NCBI GenBank assembly: GCA_041660205.1
Contig: JBAZWT010000013.1
Coordinates: 1 to 23,992 of the forward strand
DNA length: 23,992 nt
Source of the DNA: Candidatus Babeliales bacterium
Lineage (GTDB): Bacteria; Babelota; Babeliae; Babelales; Chromulinivoraceae
Direction: 5' to 3'
The translations under genes were made by a program, and so were the position numbers. Positions 6,219 through 14,236 of the stretch are shown piece after piece; position 1 is the first letter of the stretch, and each line of letters opens with the position of its first letter. Under the pieces are notes generated by a model that did not search any database, was not told the origin of the DNA, and saw only the letters and a program-made list of their open reading frames with translations.

Positions 6219-8999
6219 TTACTTTGTTACTTGTCGCCATGTTTTACCTTCCCTGATTGAAACTTGCAAGGGGATATTCCATGAAACTGCTGACACTAAT
6301 GTTTTTTCCAACAATTTTGAAACAACTTCAATTTCATCATTTGGACATGTAACCACCAACTCATCATGAATTTGAAGCAAAATTTTAGCTTGAAGTTTGT
6401 GACTTTGTAAAGCCTTATGAAAAGCAATCATGCCGAGCTTGGTCACTTCCGCTGCAGTTCCCTGAGCCGGAGTATTGATTGCCATACGTCGCGCTAACTC
6501 AAACAATGTTTTATTTTTTTCATAAATTCCTGGCAGATAACGTCGACGACCATACAATGTTTGCGTATATCCATTTTTTTTAACAAACTCGACAACGTCT
6601 TCCATCCACTTTGACACGCCAGGATATTGCTCAAAATAAATTTCGATATACTTTTTTGCATCAGCATATGAAATAAACATATCTCTTGAAAGGCCATATG
6701 CTGTCAACCCGTATAAAATACTAAAATTTAAACGTTTACCAATTGCCCGTTGCCCATCAGTAACTTCTTTTAAATCAACTCCAAACATTTTTGCTGCAGT
6801 TTGGGCGTGAATATCTTGCCCTGATAAAAATGCATGCACCAAATGTTTATCTTTTGAAAGATGCGCAAGCACGCGAAGCTCTATTTGAGAATAGTCAGCT
6901 GAAATAAAAGTCCAACCTCGTTTTGCTTTAAACGCACAGCGTACGTCGACATCATACTCCTTGCCATACTCTAAACCATCTTTTGGAATATTTTGTAAAT
7001 TCGGATTCGAACTTGAAAGACGCCCTGTTGCCGCCACAGTTTGATTCCATGAAGTATGAATTAAATTCGTTTTTGGATTGATATAAGTTGGCAACGCATC
7101 AATGTAGGTACTTTTTAATTTATACAACTCACGATAAGCTAGCATCATTTTTGGCACTTCATGCTCTAACGCTAAAATCGTTAAAACTTCTGCATCGGTT
7201 GAATATGATGCACCCTTTCCGCTCTTTTTTTGCGGAGTCAATTTCAGCTGATCAAATAAAAGTTCTCTGATTTGTTTTGGTGAATTTAAATTAATATCTT
7301 TTCCGGCAACACCGTGTATCTTTTTTTCTATCGCTTTTAAGTCTTTATCCACTTCTTTACTTAAATGGCTCAAAACTTCTACGTCGCAAAAAATACCTTC
7401 TTGCTGCATTTCAACCAAAATATCATTGGTAGGAAGTTCGATATCATAATATAAATCATGCAGCTTTTGCTCGAGTAATTCTTTTTTAAAAATAGGAACT
7501 AATTTTAATGTTTGATGCGCATCAGCAGCTGCGTAGTGCGTTGCCGCTTGCACAGGGATCTCTGAAAAGTCCTGCACCTTATATTTTTTCACCATATCTT
7601 TATAGCTCAGCATGGTTTCATCAAAAAACTGCTCTGACAAATCTTTCAGTCCGTTTTTTTCCCATTCTTTAGTCACCAAACTCGCTGCAATCATAGTGTC
7701 AAATTCTATGCCCTTGGTCTCAAAACCTGCTTGTAGCAAAACGAGCTGATCGTACTTTGCATTGTGCATATATTTTTTAATTAAATGATTGCTCAAGATT
7801 GGGCCCAAATGCTCCATAACAACTTTCTTAGAAAGCTGCTGGTCACTTTCTTGAGCTTCTGTTTGAACAATTGAAAGCTGTTGATCAATTTTATGCCCCA
7901 AAGGAATATAAAATGCTTGCCCAACTTTATAAGCAATAGAAATACCAACCAACTGTGCCTGCATTGGGTCAAGGCCCGTGGTTTCAGTATCAATGGCAAA
8001 AGATTTTTCGTGTTTTAACGCTTTACACAAATCAATTAACTGCTGCGGTGTATTTATAAGAACAAAGTCATATTTTTCATGTAATTGCTTATCGCTAGGT
8101 TTTTCTTTAACATCTTGTGGCACAGACGCGCCATACTTTGTTTCAACGTCCTTAATCAAACTTTTCATTTCAAATTTTTGAAATAAAGGAAGAGCTTTCG
8201 CCCAAGATTTTTCTTCAAACTCGGTATCTTTAATCGTTAAATCAATGTCATACAAGTGCAATACAAACAATTTTTCACTTAAATAAGCTGAATGTTTATG
8301 CTCTATCAATAGATCGCGTGTTCGCTGTCTAGGAATTTTATCGATATTTTCATACATATCATCAAGACTTTTAAATTGTTTTACCAGCTCTGTTGCGCCC
8401 TTTTCACCAATTCCTTTTACTCCAGGAATATTATCAGAGCTATCGCCAAGAATTGAAAAGTAAAAAGGCAATTTTGAAACTTCAAATCCATATCTAGCTT
8501 CACATGCTACGGCGTCCATAACAACATCTTTAAATGGATCAAAAATCACAATGTTATCTGAAAGCGCTTGTCTCATATCTTTATCTGAAGAAACTAAAAC
8601 TGACTCATATCCGGCTTTGTGAGCTTTTTTTGCAAATGAATACATCAAATCATCTGCTTCATGGCCAGCTTTGCTCAGTTGCGCAATGCCAACTAAATCT
8701 GCAAATTCTTGAATAAAATCTTTTTGCTCAAAAATATCACTGGGTGGTGCTTGACGCGTAGCTTTGTACGTTGGAAACATTTCATGGCGATGAGTTTTGC
8801 CTTTGCTATCCCACACGATTATTAAATGTTCAATTTCAAAAGTATCAATTAACTTTTTGATCATTCGGCAAAAGCCATACAAAGCATGTACCGATACGCC
8901 TTTACTCGTATAAAGTGGCTTCATTGCATAATATGCACGATATAGAAATGAAGAGCCGTCGATAATAAAAACTGATTTTTTTGAAATTTTATGAGTCAT
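6219..8999 (-). CDS. polA: DNA polymerase I with all three domains
   Basis: A 926-aa Pol I that fills gaps in repair and removes Okazaki primers. Domains: 5'-3' exonuclease (about 8-290, with FIIDGSSFLYRAYYAM and GDSSDNIPGVKGIG); 3'-5' proofreading exonuclease with intact acidic residues (DTET, D337 and E339; NAKYD, D417; YAAAD, Y489 and D493); and polymerase with motif A DYSQIELR, motif B RAIGKRLNFSILYG and motif C LQIHDELV. Proofreading should therefore be active, unlike in many bacteria that have lost it. Motif B has Gly where AKAINF is common. I chose the ATG at 8999; an in-frame TTG at 9011 adds four residues and has no better ribosome binding site. It lies 106 bases after the mutY-like gene. 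Confidence 0.97.
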   Translation of the reverse strand: MTHKISKKSVFIIDGSSFLYRAYYAMKPLYTSKGVSVHALYGFCRMIKKLIDTFEIEHLIIVWDSKGKTHRHEMFPTYKATRQAPPSDIFEQKDFIQEFADLVGIAQLSKAGHEADDLMYSFAKKAHKAGYESVLVSSDKDMRQALSDNIVIFDPFKDVVMDAVACEARYGFEVSKLPFYFSILGDSSDNIPGVKGIGEKGATELVKQFKSLDDMYENIDKIPRQRTRDLLIEHKHSAYLSEKLFVLHLYDIDLTIKDTEFEEKSWAKALPLFQKFEMKSLIKDVETKYGASVPQDVKEKPSDKQLHEKYDFVLINTPQQLIDLCKALKHEKSFAIDTETTGLDPMQAQLVGISIAYKVGQAFYIPLGHKIDQQLSIVQTEAQESDQQLSKKVVMEHLGPILSNHLIKKYMHNAKYDQLVLLQAGFETKGIEFDTMIAASLVTKEWEKNGLKDLSEQFFDETMLSYKDMVKKYKVQDFSEIPVQAATHYAAADAHQTLKLVPIFKKELLEQKLHDLYYDIELPTNDILVEMQQEGIFCDVEVLSHLSKEVDKDLKAIEKKIHGVAGKDINLNSPKQIRELLFDQLKLTPQKKSGKGASYSTDAEVLTILALEHEVPKMMLAYRELYKLKSTYIDALPTYINPKTNLIHTSWNQTVAATGRLSSSNPNLQNIPKDGLEYGKEYDVDVRCAFKAKRGWTFISADYSQIELRVLAHLSKDKHLVHAFLSGQDIHAQTAAKMFGVDLKEVTDGQRAIGKRLNFSILYGLTAYGLSRDMFISYADAKKYIEIYFEQYPGVSKWMEDVVEFVKKNGYTQTLYGRRRYLPGIYEKNKTLFELARRMAINTPAQGTAAEVTKLGMIAFHKALQSHKLQAKILLQIHDELVVTCPNDEIEVVSKLLEKTLVSAVSWNIPLQVSIREGKTWRQVTK

Positions 9000-9105
9000 A
9001 TGATTTACCAAATTAATTATAAACTGATGTTAGCATAAACCGCCCAAATCTTTTAGCAAGCAACACCACAAACAAACTGACTTTTGAAAAAACTCAAAAT
9101 AAACA

Positions 9106-9927
9106 TCATAAATAATAATGTTCATCATGTTCTTGAACCAATCCCTCGCAGATTAACTGCTGTAGAACTACACCTACATCATGAACACAGTGAGGAATAT
9201 CTTGTTTGACAAATTCACATACATCATCGTGAGATAATCGTTTAGTTTGAGTCAAAATCCGAATGATTGCTCCGCGCACTTGACGACGTGACCCAATAAA
9301 TTTTGATTGCTTTATGAAGTGACGACTGCCTTTATTATTTGCTTTAAACTCTTTTTTTAAATAAACACCATAATCCATTAAACCGTAATACCAGTCACGA
9401 GAGTTATGTTTATCTAAACTTGCAGCAACAAGCTGTAAAATTTGTTTATCATCAATGCTTGTTTGCTCTGGAAAAAAATGATGTAAAAACACGGTGCGAA
9501 TATTGGTTTCAATAAAAACAACGGGTACGTTAAACGCAAAGGCACAGATTGAAGCAGCTGTGTTTGGACCAATGCCAGCAAATGTTTGTAATATTTGCTC
9601 GTTGTTTGGCAAACAACCATTAAATTCAGACACAATACGTTGTGCTCCGCCGTGAAGCGCGAGTCCTCGTCGATTGTATCCAAGACCTTGCCATGCACTC
9701 AGTACTTGCTGCGTACTCGCTGATGCTAGTGATTGAAAATCAGGAAATTTATGTAGCCACGCTGCAAACTTAGGCTCAACGCGAGCTGTTTGCGTTTGTT
9801 GTAGCATAATCTCTGAAACAAATATTTTGTACGGAGAAATATCTTGTCGCCACAAAAAATCACGTTTGTTATGTGTATAAAAATCGTAAATTATTTTTTG
9901 AAAAGTCTTAATTTGTTCAGTTGCCAT
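9106..9927 (-). CDS. MutY-like HhH-GPD DNA glycosylase without the iron-sulfur cluster
   Basis: A 273-aa helix-hairpin-helix glycosylase of the MutY group (adenine opposite 8-oxoguanine). Visible are SEIMLQQTQTARV with E39 at the position of the catalytic glutamate, the QGLGYNRRG segment, the hairpin FAGIGPNTAA (116-125), then FIETNIRTV. At this last site the catalytic aspartate of LDGNVKRV is replaced by E140. The four cysteines of the usual C-terminal Fe-S cluster are absent; in their place is MDYGVYLKK followed by SKFIGSRRQVRGAII. The C-terminal 8-oxoG-recognition NUDIX-like domain is also missing (273 against about 350 aa). This fits the cluster-less MutY-like subfamily rather than a damaged gene, because the frame is intact. 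It overlaps the end of murE by 11 bases. Confidence 0.88.
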   Translation of the reverse strand: MATEQIKTFQKIIYDFYTHNKRDFLWRQDISPYKIFVSEIMLQQTQTARVEPKFAAWLHKFPDFQSLASASTQQVLSAWQGLGYNRRGLALHGGAQRIVSEFNGCLPNNEQILQTFAGIGPNTAASICAFAFNVPVVFIETNIRTVFLHHFFPEQTSIDDKQILQLVAASLDKHNSRDWYYGLMDYGVYLKKEFKANNKGSRHFIKQSKFIGSRRQVRGAIIRILTQTKRLSHDDVCEFVKQDIPHCVHDVGVVLQQLICEGLVQEHDEHYYL

Positions 9928-11383
9928 CAGGCGATAAAGTAAACGGTTTAATAATCAAACGCTCTTTAAAAGGGAAAGTCACATTTCCAACGATTTGATA
10001 TTCATCGCGACCTTTACCAAGAATTGCCACAATGCTGCCCGGCTTGGTCAGTTCGCATCCCAATTCAATAGCGTTAACCCGATTAAGTTCTTGATGAAAC
10101 TGAAAGTTTTTATCGGGTGTAAATCCAACAACAACTTCTTTTGCTATCTCTTCAGGATTTTCATCACGAGGATTATCAGAAGTCAAAATAACAACGTCAC
10201 AATATTTCTGAGCTATAGATGCCATGATTGGACGTTTTTGTTTGTCTCGATTCCCGGCTAAACCAAACACAACAATCAAATGTGGTGTCATTGAACGCAA
10301 TGTCGAAAGAACTGCCTCAAATGATGATGGATTATGTGCGTAATCAATAACACAACGAGCACCGCTTCGCAGCGGATATTGTTCCATGCGGCCTGGAATA
10401 AATTGCAGATTTTTCAAGCTCCACTGTACCTGCGAAAGATCAATTTTAAGAGCGTGCATGACTGCTAAAACACCGAGCAAATTATAAACGTTAAATTGAC
10501 CCAATAGTGGCAAATAAACTTCGTATACTTTACTGTCAATTTTAACTTCAACCGTAACATCTGCGTTTCCAGAATTATGTGCACAACCATACAGCGTTGC
10601 ACGCTTATCTTGCAAAGAAAATGATGAACACTGCGGGTTTTTATCAAGCAAAAAAGCTCCATGTTTATCATCTAAATTAATAAACATGTTTTTTAGATTT
10701 TTAATTTTTGGAAGCAAAAGAATTTTTGCCTCAAAATATTCTTGCAAATCTTTATAAAATTCTAAATGTTCATGTGAAAAATTAGTAAAAACCCCAGCTT
10801 CAAATTCTATGCCTACAACGCGTTGCAGGCTGAGCGCTTGAGCAGAAACTTCCATAATCACATATTCAATGCCGCGTTTAACGCATGCATCTAAAAAAAT
10901 ATGTATTTGATCGGGTAGCGGAGTGGTAAGTGGCATTGAAATAATATCTGCTTCAATTCTTTTTTCCACAGTACTAATTAATGCAACTTTTTTACCCAAG
11001 CTGTGAAGCATATGATACGCCATGTACGAGGTTGATGTTTTACCCTTGGTACCCGTGACTGCAATAATTTTTAATTTTTTTGCAGGGAAACCTAAAGCCT
11101 CGGCTGACATTTCGGCTAAAGCTTTACGGCAACTCTCTACGCGTATTATTTTTGCATTATATGTTTTTATAAGTTCTGAGATTTCGTCAGGAACAACAAC
11201 ATCAAGTTGGACAACAATAACGCTTGCCCCTTTTTGCAAAGCTAAGGCAACATAGTCTAAGCCATTGGTTTTCGCACCAGGGGTGGCTACAAACGTTGTG
11301 CCGATTCCAACAAAGTCTGTGTGGGCTGTGACTGGATATACTGATGGAAGATTATAATTATTGATGTTTAGTTCTGTATGCAT
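9917..11383 (-). CDS. murE: UDP-MurNAc-tripeptide synthetase MurE, meso-DAP type
   Basis: A 488-aa Mur ligase that adds the third residue to the peptidoglycan stem peptide. It has the P-loop TGTKGKTST, the LTTPLP substrate loop, the MEVSAQAL block, the carbamylated-lysine region YFEAK, and the C-terminal signature DNPRDENP (DNPR at 403-406). DNPR is the motif of enzymes adding meso-diaminopimelate rather than lysine. Near the end GKGRDEYQ replaces the common GKGHEDYQ, so Asp takes the place of the DAP-contacting Glu, a conservative change. I chose the ATG at 11383; the upstream TTG at 11425 would add 14 residues inside alsT. The start overlaps the alsT end by 26 bases and the stop overlaps the glycosylase start. 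Confidence 0.94.
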   Translation of the reverse strand: MHTELNINNYNLPSVYPVTAHTDFVGIGTTFVATPGAKTNGLDYVALALQKGASVIVVQLDVVVPDEISELIKTYNAKIIRVESCRKALAEMSAEALGFPAKKLKIIAVTGTKGKTSTSYMAYHMLHSLGKKVALISTVEKRIEADIISMPLTTPLPDQIHIFLDACVKRGIEYVIMEVSAQALSLQRVVGIEFEAGVFTNFSHEHLEFYKDLQEYFEAKILLLPKIKNLKNMFINLDDKHGAFLLDKNPQCSSFSLQDKRATLYGCAHNSGNADVTVEVKIDSKVYEVYLPLLGQFNVYNLLGVLAVMHALKIDLSQVQWSLKNLQFIPGRMEQYPLRSGARCVIDYAHNPSSFEAVLSTLRSMTPHLIVVFGLAGNRDKQKRPIMASIAQKYCDVVILTSDNPRDENPEEIAKEVVVGFTPDKNFQFHQELNRVNAIELGCELTKPGSIVAILGKGRDEYQIVGNVTFPFKERLIIKPFTLSPDGN

Positions 11384-12695
11384 GCAAACCAGCTTTAATT
11401 GTTTTAGTAAAATATAAAAGACCAATTACGTTGACCGAAAACAGTCCTGCAGTCGTCACACTATTTATAACCCAAACGATCTTTGCGTTCATCAAGACTC
11501 CGTATGTAGCACATAAAACGTACACAACTGAAAAGCCCCAAGAAAATTTACCCTTAAGTAAAAAATCCCAACAAATTTTTGCATTGTATGCATAAGCAAC
11601 CACAACGCTAATTGCAAACATGGTTACGAGAACCGTTACGATAAGTCCTGCCATTGAGCCAAAGACTGTTTCATATGCAGAAATAAGTAATGCTGAACTT
11701 GTTTCTCCATTATTCCATACGCCACTTGCTATCACAGACAGCGCGACTAAGAAACATACCAAATGAGTATTGATATACACACTGAGCATCGACATGATGC
11801 CGCTTGTCATAGGATCTTGACCTTTGGTTGTACCAAACGCAACAGCTGCAGTTCCAAGACCAGCTTCACTTGCATTAACACCTTGTTGAAAACCTGTTGC
11901 TATTGATTGTTGAATAGCAAAAGCCAATGTTCCACCAAGCGCTGCTTGAGGATCAAAGGCTAAAGAAACAATGAGGTACAATGCATGAGGAATTGAAGCA
12001 TAGTGATAAGCCAGTACAATGATTGCTGAAATCAAAAATCCATACACTTTAACAGGAACTAATTTATCTAAATATTGTACAATTCGTGATGAACCGCCCA
12101 CAACAATGTACATAACAAATAGAGTAACGAAAATTGCTGTAATCATTGGAGAAATGCCCCATGACCTTGAAAGTGATAATCCAATTGCATTACATTGAAT
12201 CAAATTTCCACCAGTAAGCATGTAAGCAAAACCAAAAATACCAAATAATGATGAAAGTACGGCTCCACCAGGCAAAAGACTCAAATAATACATTGGGCCA
12301 GATTTTTGTGCTGTTGCTTTGTCGCTAAAATATGTCGCTAAATAAACTTCAGCAAACCGCAAGGAAACTGAAAACGTTGACATTAAAAGAAGCCAAAAAA
12401 TTGCACCGGGGCCACCAACGCAAATCGCTACAGGAATTCCAGCCAAGCTTCCGTTACCGATGTTTCCACCTAGTGTATTGATAAATGCTTGAAAAGGAGA
12501 AAGTTTTCCAGAGACTTCAACAGATTCTGCCTTGCTTGTTGGCTTAAAAACAGAGCGAATTGACTCAAGAAAATAACGAAATTGAACAAAATTAAGCTGC
12601 ACGGTCATATAGACACAAGCACCGAAGAAAAACAAAAGAAATGGCAAGCACCAAATCATTCTTGAAAGTTCTGCCAACATTATAGAAATATCCAT
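11358..12695 (-). CDS. AGCS-family sodium:alanine/glycine symporter
   Basis: A 445-aa integral membrane transporter, the normal size for the alanine/glycine:cation symporter (AlsT/DagA) family. Family features are GGNIGNGSLAGIPVAI followed by GGPGAIFW near residues 70-95, GSSRIVQYLDKLVPVK, and the late GVNASEAGLGTAAVAFGTT block. About ten hydrophobic segments are evident. It probably imports alanine or glycine with Na+, which would suit a host-dependent organism and also feed peptidoglycan synthesis next door. The start at 12695 is set by AAGGA five bases upstream; the longer in-frame GTG at 12824 would run back through a repeat element. The end overlaps murE by 26 bases, so the two are likely cotranscribed. 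Confidence 0.93.
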   Translation of the reverse strand: MDISIMLAELSRMIWCLPFLLFFFGACVYMTVQLNFVQFRYFLESIRSVFKPTSKAESVEVSGKLSPFQAFINTLGGNIGNGSLAGIPVAICVGGPGAIFWLLLMSTFSVSLRFAEVYLATYFSDKATAQKSGPMYYLSLLPGGAVLSSLFGIFGFAYMLTGGNLIQCNAIGLSLSRSWGISPMITAIFVTLFVMYIVVGGSSRIVQYLDKLVPVKVYGFLISAIIVLAYHYASIPHALYLIVSLAFDPQAALGGTLAFAIQQSIATGFQQGVNASEAGLGTAAVAFGTTKGQDPMTSGIMSMLSVYINTHLVCFLVALSVIASGVWNNGETSSALLISAYETVFGSMAGLIVTVLVTMFAISVVVAYAYNAKICWDFLLKGKFSWGFSVVYVLCATYGVLMNAKIVWVINSVTTAGLFSVNVIGLLYFTKTIKAGLHAYRTKHQ

Positions 12696-12722
12696 TATAA
12701 TCCTTATATGATAAAAAATTAG

Positions 12723-12810
12723 TTGCCCGGCTATACTTTTAGCTACCAAACTTTTAGCTACCAAGCCGTCGCCTTTGGCTATGGCGGGCAAGCTGCCGAG
12801 GCACAGCTCA
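12723..12810. repeat. GC-rich inverted-repeat patch, probable interspersed (MITE/REP-like) element
   Basis: In an otherwise AT-rich gap between divergent alsT and ruvX lies a GC-rich patch. TTGCCCG (12723-12729) is mirrored by CGGGCAA (12785-12791). Inside, GCC-gtc-GCC-ttt-GGC-tat-GGC forms a short hairpin. A 15-bp unit (ACTTTTAGCTACCAA) is perfectly duplicated in tandem at 12735-12749 and 12750-12764. Composition and structure contrast with the flanking genes, suggesting an inserted repeat. No transposase is present. Copy number elsewhere in the genome cannot be seen here. Confidence 0.6.
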
Positions 12811-12875
12811 CTACTAAATTGCACATGAAAAATTGTATCATATTTTTTAAAAATTTAACAAAGAAAGAACACGCC

Positions 12876-13271
12876 ATGAGAGTTTTGGCCCTCGACCTTG
12901 GAGATGCTTGGACAGGAACAGCAATGAGCGACCCACTTAAAATCATTGCAACACCTTATAAATCAGTCAGAACTGAAGCACTTATGCCTTTTTTACACGA
13001 ACTATTTGAAAAAGAAAAAATAGATACTGTCGTTGTCGGTTATCCACGTACCATGCGCGATACAGAAAGTGAACAAACCAAAAAAGTGCTCGCTCAAAAA
13101 GAATTAATCGAAAAAGAGTTCCCTTCAAAAAAATATATTTTATGGGATGAACGACTTTCAAGCAAAGGTGCTCGTGCCATCCAAGGAAAAAAAGCAAAAA
13201 CTGAAGGTCATAATGAACACTCAATTGCAGCAGCAATCATACTTCAGACATACTTACAATTTTTAAGTTAA
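12876..13271 (+). CDS. ruvX: Putative pre-16S rRNA nuclease / Holliday-junction-resolvase-like protein YqgF
   Basis: A 131-aa RNase H-fold protein of the YqgF/RuvX family, which trims the 5' end of 16S rRNA precursor in E. coli. It shows the first catalytic Asp in ALDLGDAWTGTAMSD (D7), VVVGYPRTM at 53-60, and the second acid in LWDERLS (E92). The third conserved acid, normally Asp in vDsxAAxxiLq, is His115 in EHSIAAAIILQTYL, with Glu114 beside it. The start at ATG 12876 gives the usual family length; extension to 12723 would translate the GC-rich repeat and is unlikely. The ribosome binding site is weak (AAAGAA). A poor promoter-like pair, TTGTAT-17-TAACAA (12833-12861), precedes it. Confidence 0.9.
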   Translation: MRVLALDLGDAWTGTAMSDPLKIIATPYKSVRTEALMPFLHELFEKEKIDTVVVGYPRTMRDTESEQTKKVLAQKELIEKEFPSKKYILWDERLSSKGARAIQGKKAKTEGHNEHSIAAAIILQTYLQFLS

Positions 13272-13280
13272 TCCTAAGCC

Positions 13281-13310
13281 TTGACATTGCCAGACATTTA
13301 TTCATAACAT
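13281..13310 (+). promoter_or_regulatory. Candidate promoter for the zinc-ribbon-tsaB operon
   Basis: A perfect -35 hexamer TTGACA (13281-13286) is followed after 18 bases by TAACAT (13305-13310), 4 of 6 matches to TATAAT. It lies 34 bases ahead of the small zinc-ribbon gene and just after the ruvX stop. Confidence 0.5.
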
Positions 13311-13344
13311 AGAAATTGTGAATTCCCCTTAAATGGAGTGATGT

Positions 13345-13521
13345 ATGCAATGTAGAAAATGCTCTGGGCTTATGATTCAGCAGTTATTCTTTGATCACTT
13401 TCTTAATTTTGAAGGTTGGAGATGTCTTAACTGTGGAAAAATTACGCTCAAAAAAGAAAAGGTTTTAGAGTACGATTACTTTGGAATATATTTACAACAA
13501 CAAAAACCTAGAAAAAAATAA
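13345..13521 (+). CDS. Small zinc-ribbon protein (58 aa)
   Basis: A 58-codon gene reads MQCRKCSGLMIQQLF and later RCLNCGKITLKKEK. Two CxxC pairs (C3/C6 and C27/C30) separated by 20 residues form a typical rubredoxin-like or treble-clef zinc ribbon. The lysine-rich C-terminus (QKPRKK) could contact nucleic acid. A GGAG ribosome binding site lies about six bases upstream of the ATG, and a promoter with a perfect TTGACA stands further up. Its stop is only five bases before tsaB, so they are cotranscribed. Small CxxC-x20-CxxC proteins are widespread in bacteria and mostly uncharacterised. It may be a transcription or translation accessory factor, but no specific role can be assigned. Confidence 0.8.
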   Translation: MQCRKCSGLMIQQLFFDHFLNFEGWRCLNCGKITLKKEKVLEYDYFGIYLQQQKPRKK

Positions 13522-13526
13522 TCTTT

Positions 13527-14177
13527 ATGCAGCCTTACATCATCTTGCAATATCCTTATGAAACAATCCAGATCGCTCTGTGCGATCAAGGTAAGATCTT
13601 AACCAAAATTCAAGAGCATAAGTTTAACGCCATCGCTTTAACCATTCCTCATATCAATTCTATGCTTAGCGCACACAGCCTCTCGCTCAAAAATTTAAAA
13701 TGCATCGGCATTAATGTTGGCCCTGGTCCGTACAACACACTGCGCGCACTACTCACTATGGCTAACGGAATTCACTTTGCCTCAGGCGTTCCACTTATTG
13801 GACTTTCTGCGCTAGATCTTTTAAGCGAAGAACATCCTCATCAAAACTCCCTTGTGGTTTTTCAAGCATTTGCAGACCATGTTTTCTATCAATTCAAAAC
13901 TGAAGAAAAAATAGAACAAGGCGCTTGCTCAATTTCAGAATTAATCAAATTAACAAATGACAAGTCTGAATCGTATCTAGCACTCGGTAGCGGCGCACAG
14001 ATGTATCAAAAAAAATTAATGGAATACGCAGGAGATACATTGATCTTTCCTGATCATATTCCTGCGTTCAATTCACTTGAAACTTTAGCTGCAGCAACTT
14101 TTGAAAAAATTGAGCAAAATCAATTTCAGCAAAATTATTTGAAACCAATCTACTTTGAAGATTTTGCAAAGAAATAA
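13527..14177 (+). CDS. tsaB: tRNA threonylcarbamoyladenosine biosynthesis protein TsaB
   Basis: A 216-aa ASKHA-fold paralogue of TsaD that serves as scaffold of the TsaB-TsaD-TsaE t6A complex. The hallmark region is GINVGPGPYNTLRALLTMANG (family GPGSFTGLRIG...AKG), followed by GVPLIGLSALDLL, matching the dimerisation helix. The Ser-Phe-Thr-Gly of the motif is replaced by Pro-Tyr-Asn-Thr, so this TsaB is diverged but recognisable. Length is near the usual 220-230 aa. It starts five bases after the zinc-ribbon gene. Its functional partner tsaD is about 11 kb away in another operon. It ends in front of a hairpin shared with the convergent carrier-like gene. Confidence 0.87.
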   Translation: MQPYIILQYPYETIQIALCDQGKILTKIQEHKFNAIALTIPHINSMLSAHSLSLKNLKCIGINVGPGPYNTLRALLTMANGIHFASGVPLIGLSALDLLSEEHPHQNSLVVFQAFADHVFYQFKTEEKIEQGACSISELIKLTNDKSESYLALGSGAQMYQKKLMEYAGDTLIFPDHIPAFNSLETLAAATFEKIEQNQFQQNYLKPIYFEDFAKK

Positions 14178-14181
14178 AATT

Positions 14182-14226
14182 ATGTTACATGAGGGCTAGT
14201 TTTTAAACCAACCCTCCTTGTAACAT
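14182..14226. terminator. Hairpin between convergent tsaB and carrier-like gene
   Basis: ATGTTACA...GAGGG (14182-14195) pairs with CCCTC...TGTAACAT (14212-14226) with one small bulge and a 16-base loop. It sits four bases after the tsaB stop. T-tracts on both sides are weak, so termination efficiency is uncertain. Confidence 0.6.
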
Positions 14227-14236
14227 TCTTGATATT

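Noticed and set aside
9000..9011. TTG start for polA at 9011
   Set aside because: The ATG at 8999 is only four codons later, begins where the family N-terminus is expected, and the TTG has no better ribosome binding site.
11384..11425. TTG start for murE adding 14 residues
   Set aside because: The extension is hydrophobic, lies deep inside alsT and does not belong to MurE; the ATG at 11383 gives the family length.
12696..12824. GTG start for the AGCS symporter at 12824
   Set aside because: The extra 43 residues come from the GC-rich repeat; ATG 12695 has AAGGA at correct spacing.
12723..12875. ATG-type start of ruvX at 12723
   Set aside because: The first 51 residues would be translated repeat sequence; YqgF begins at MRVLALDLG.
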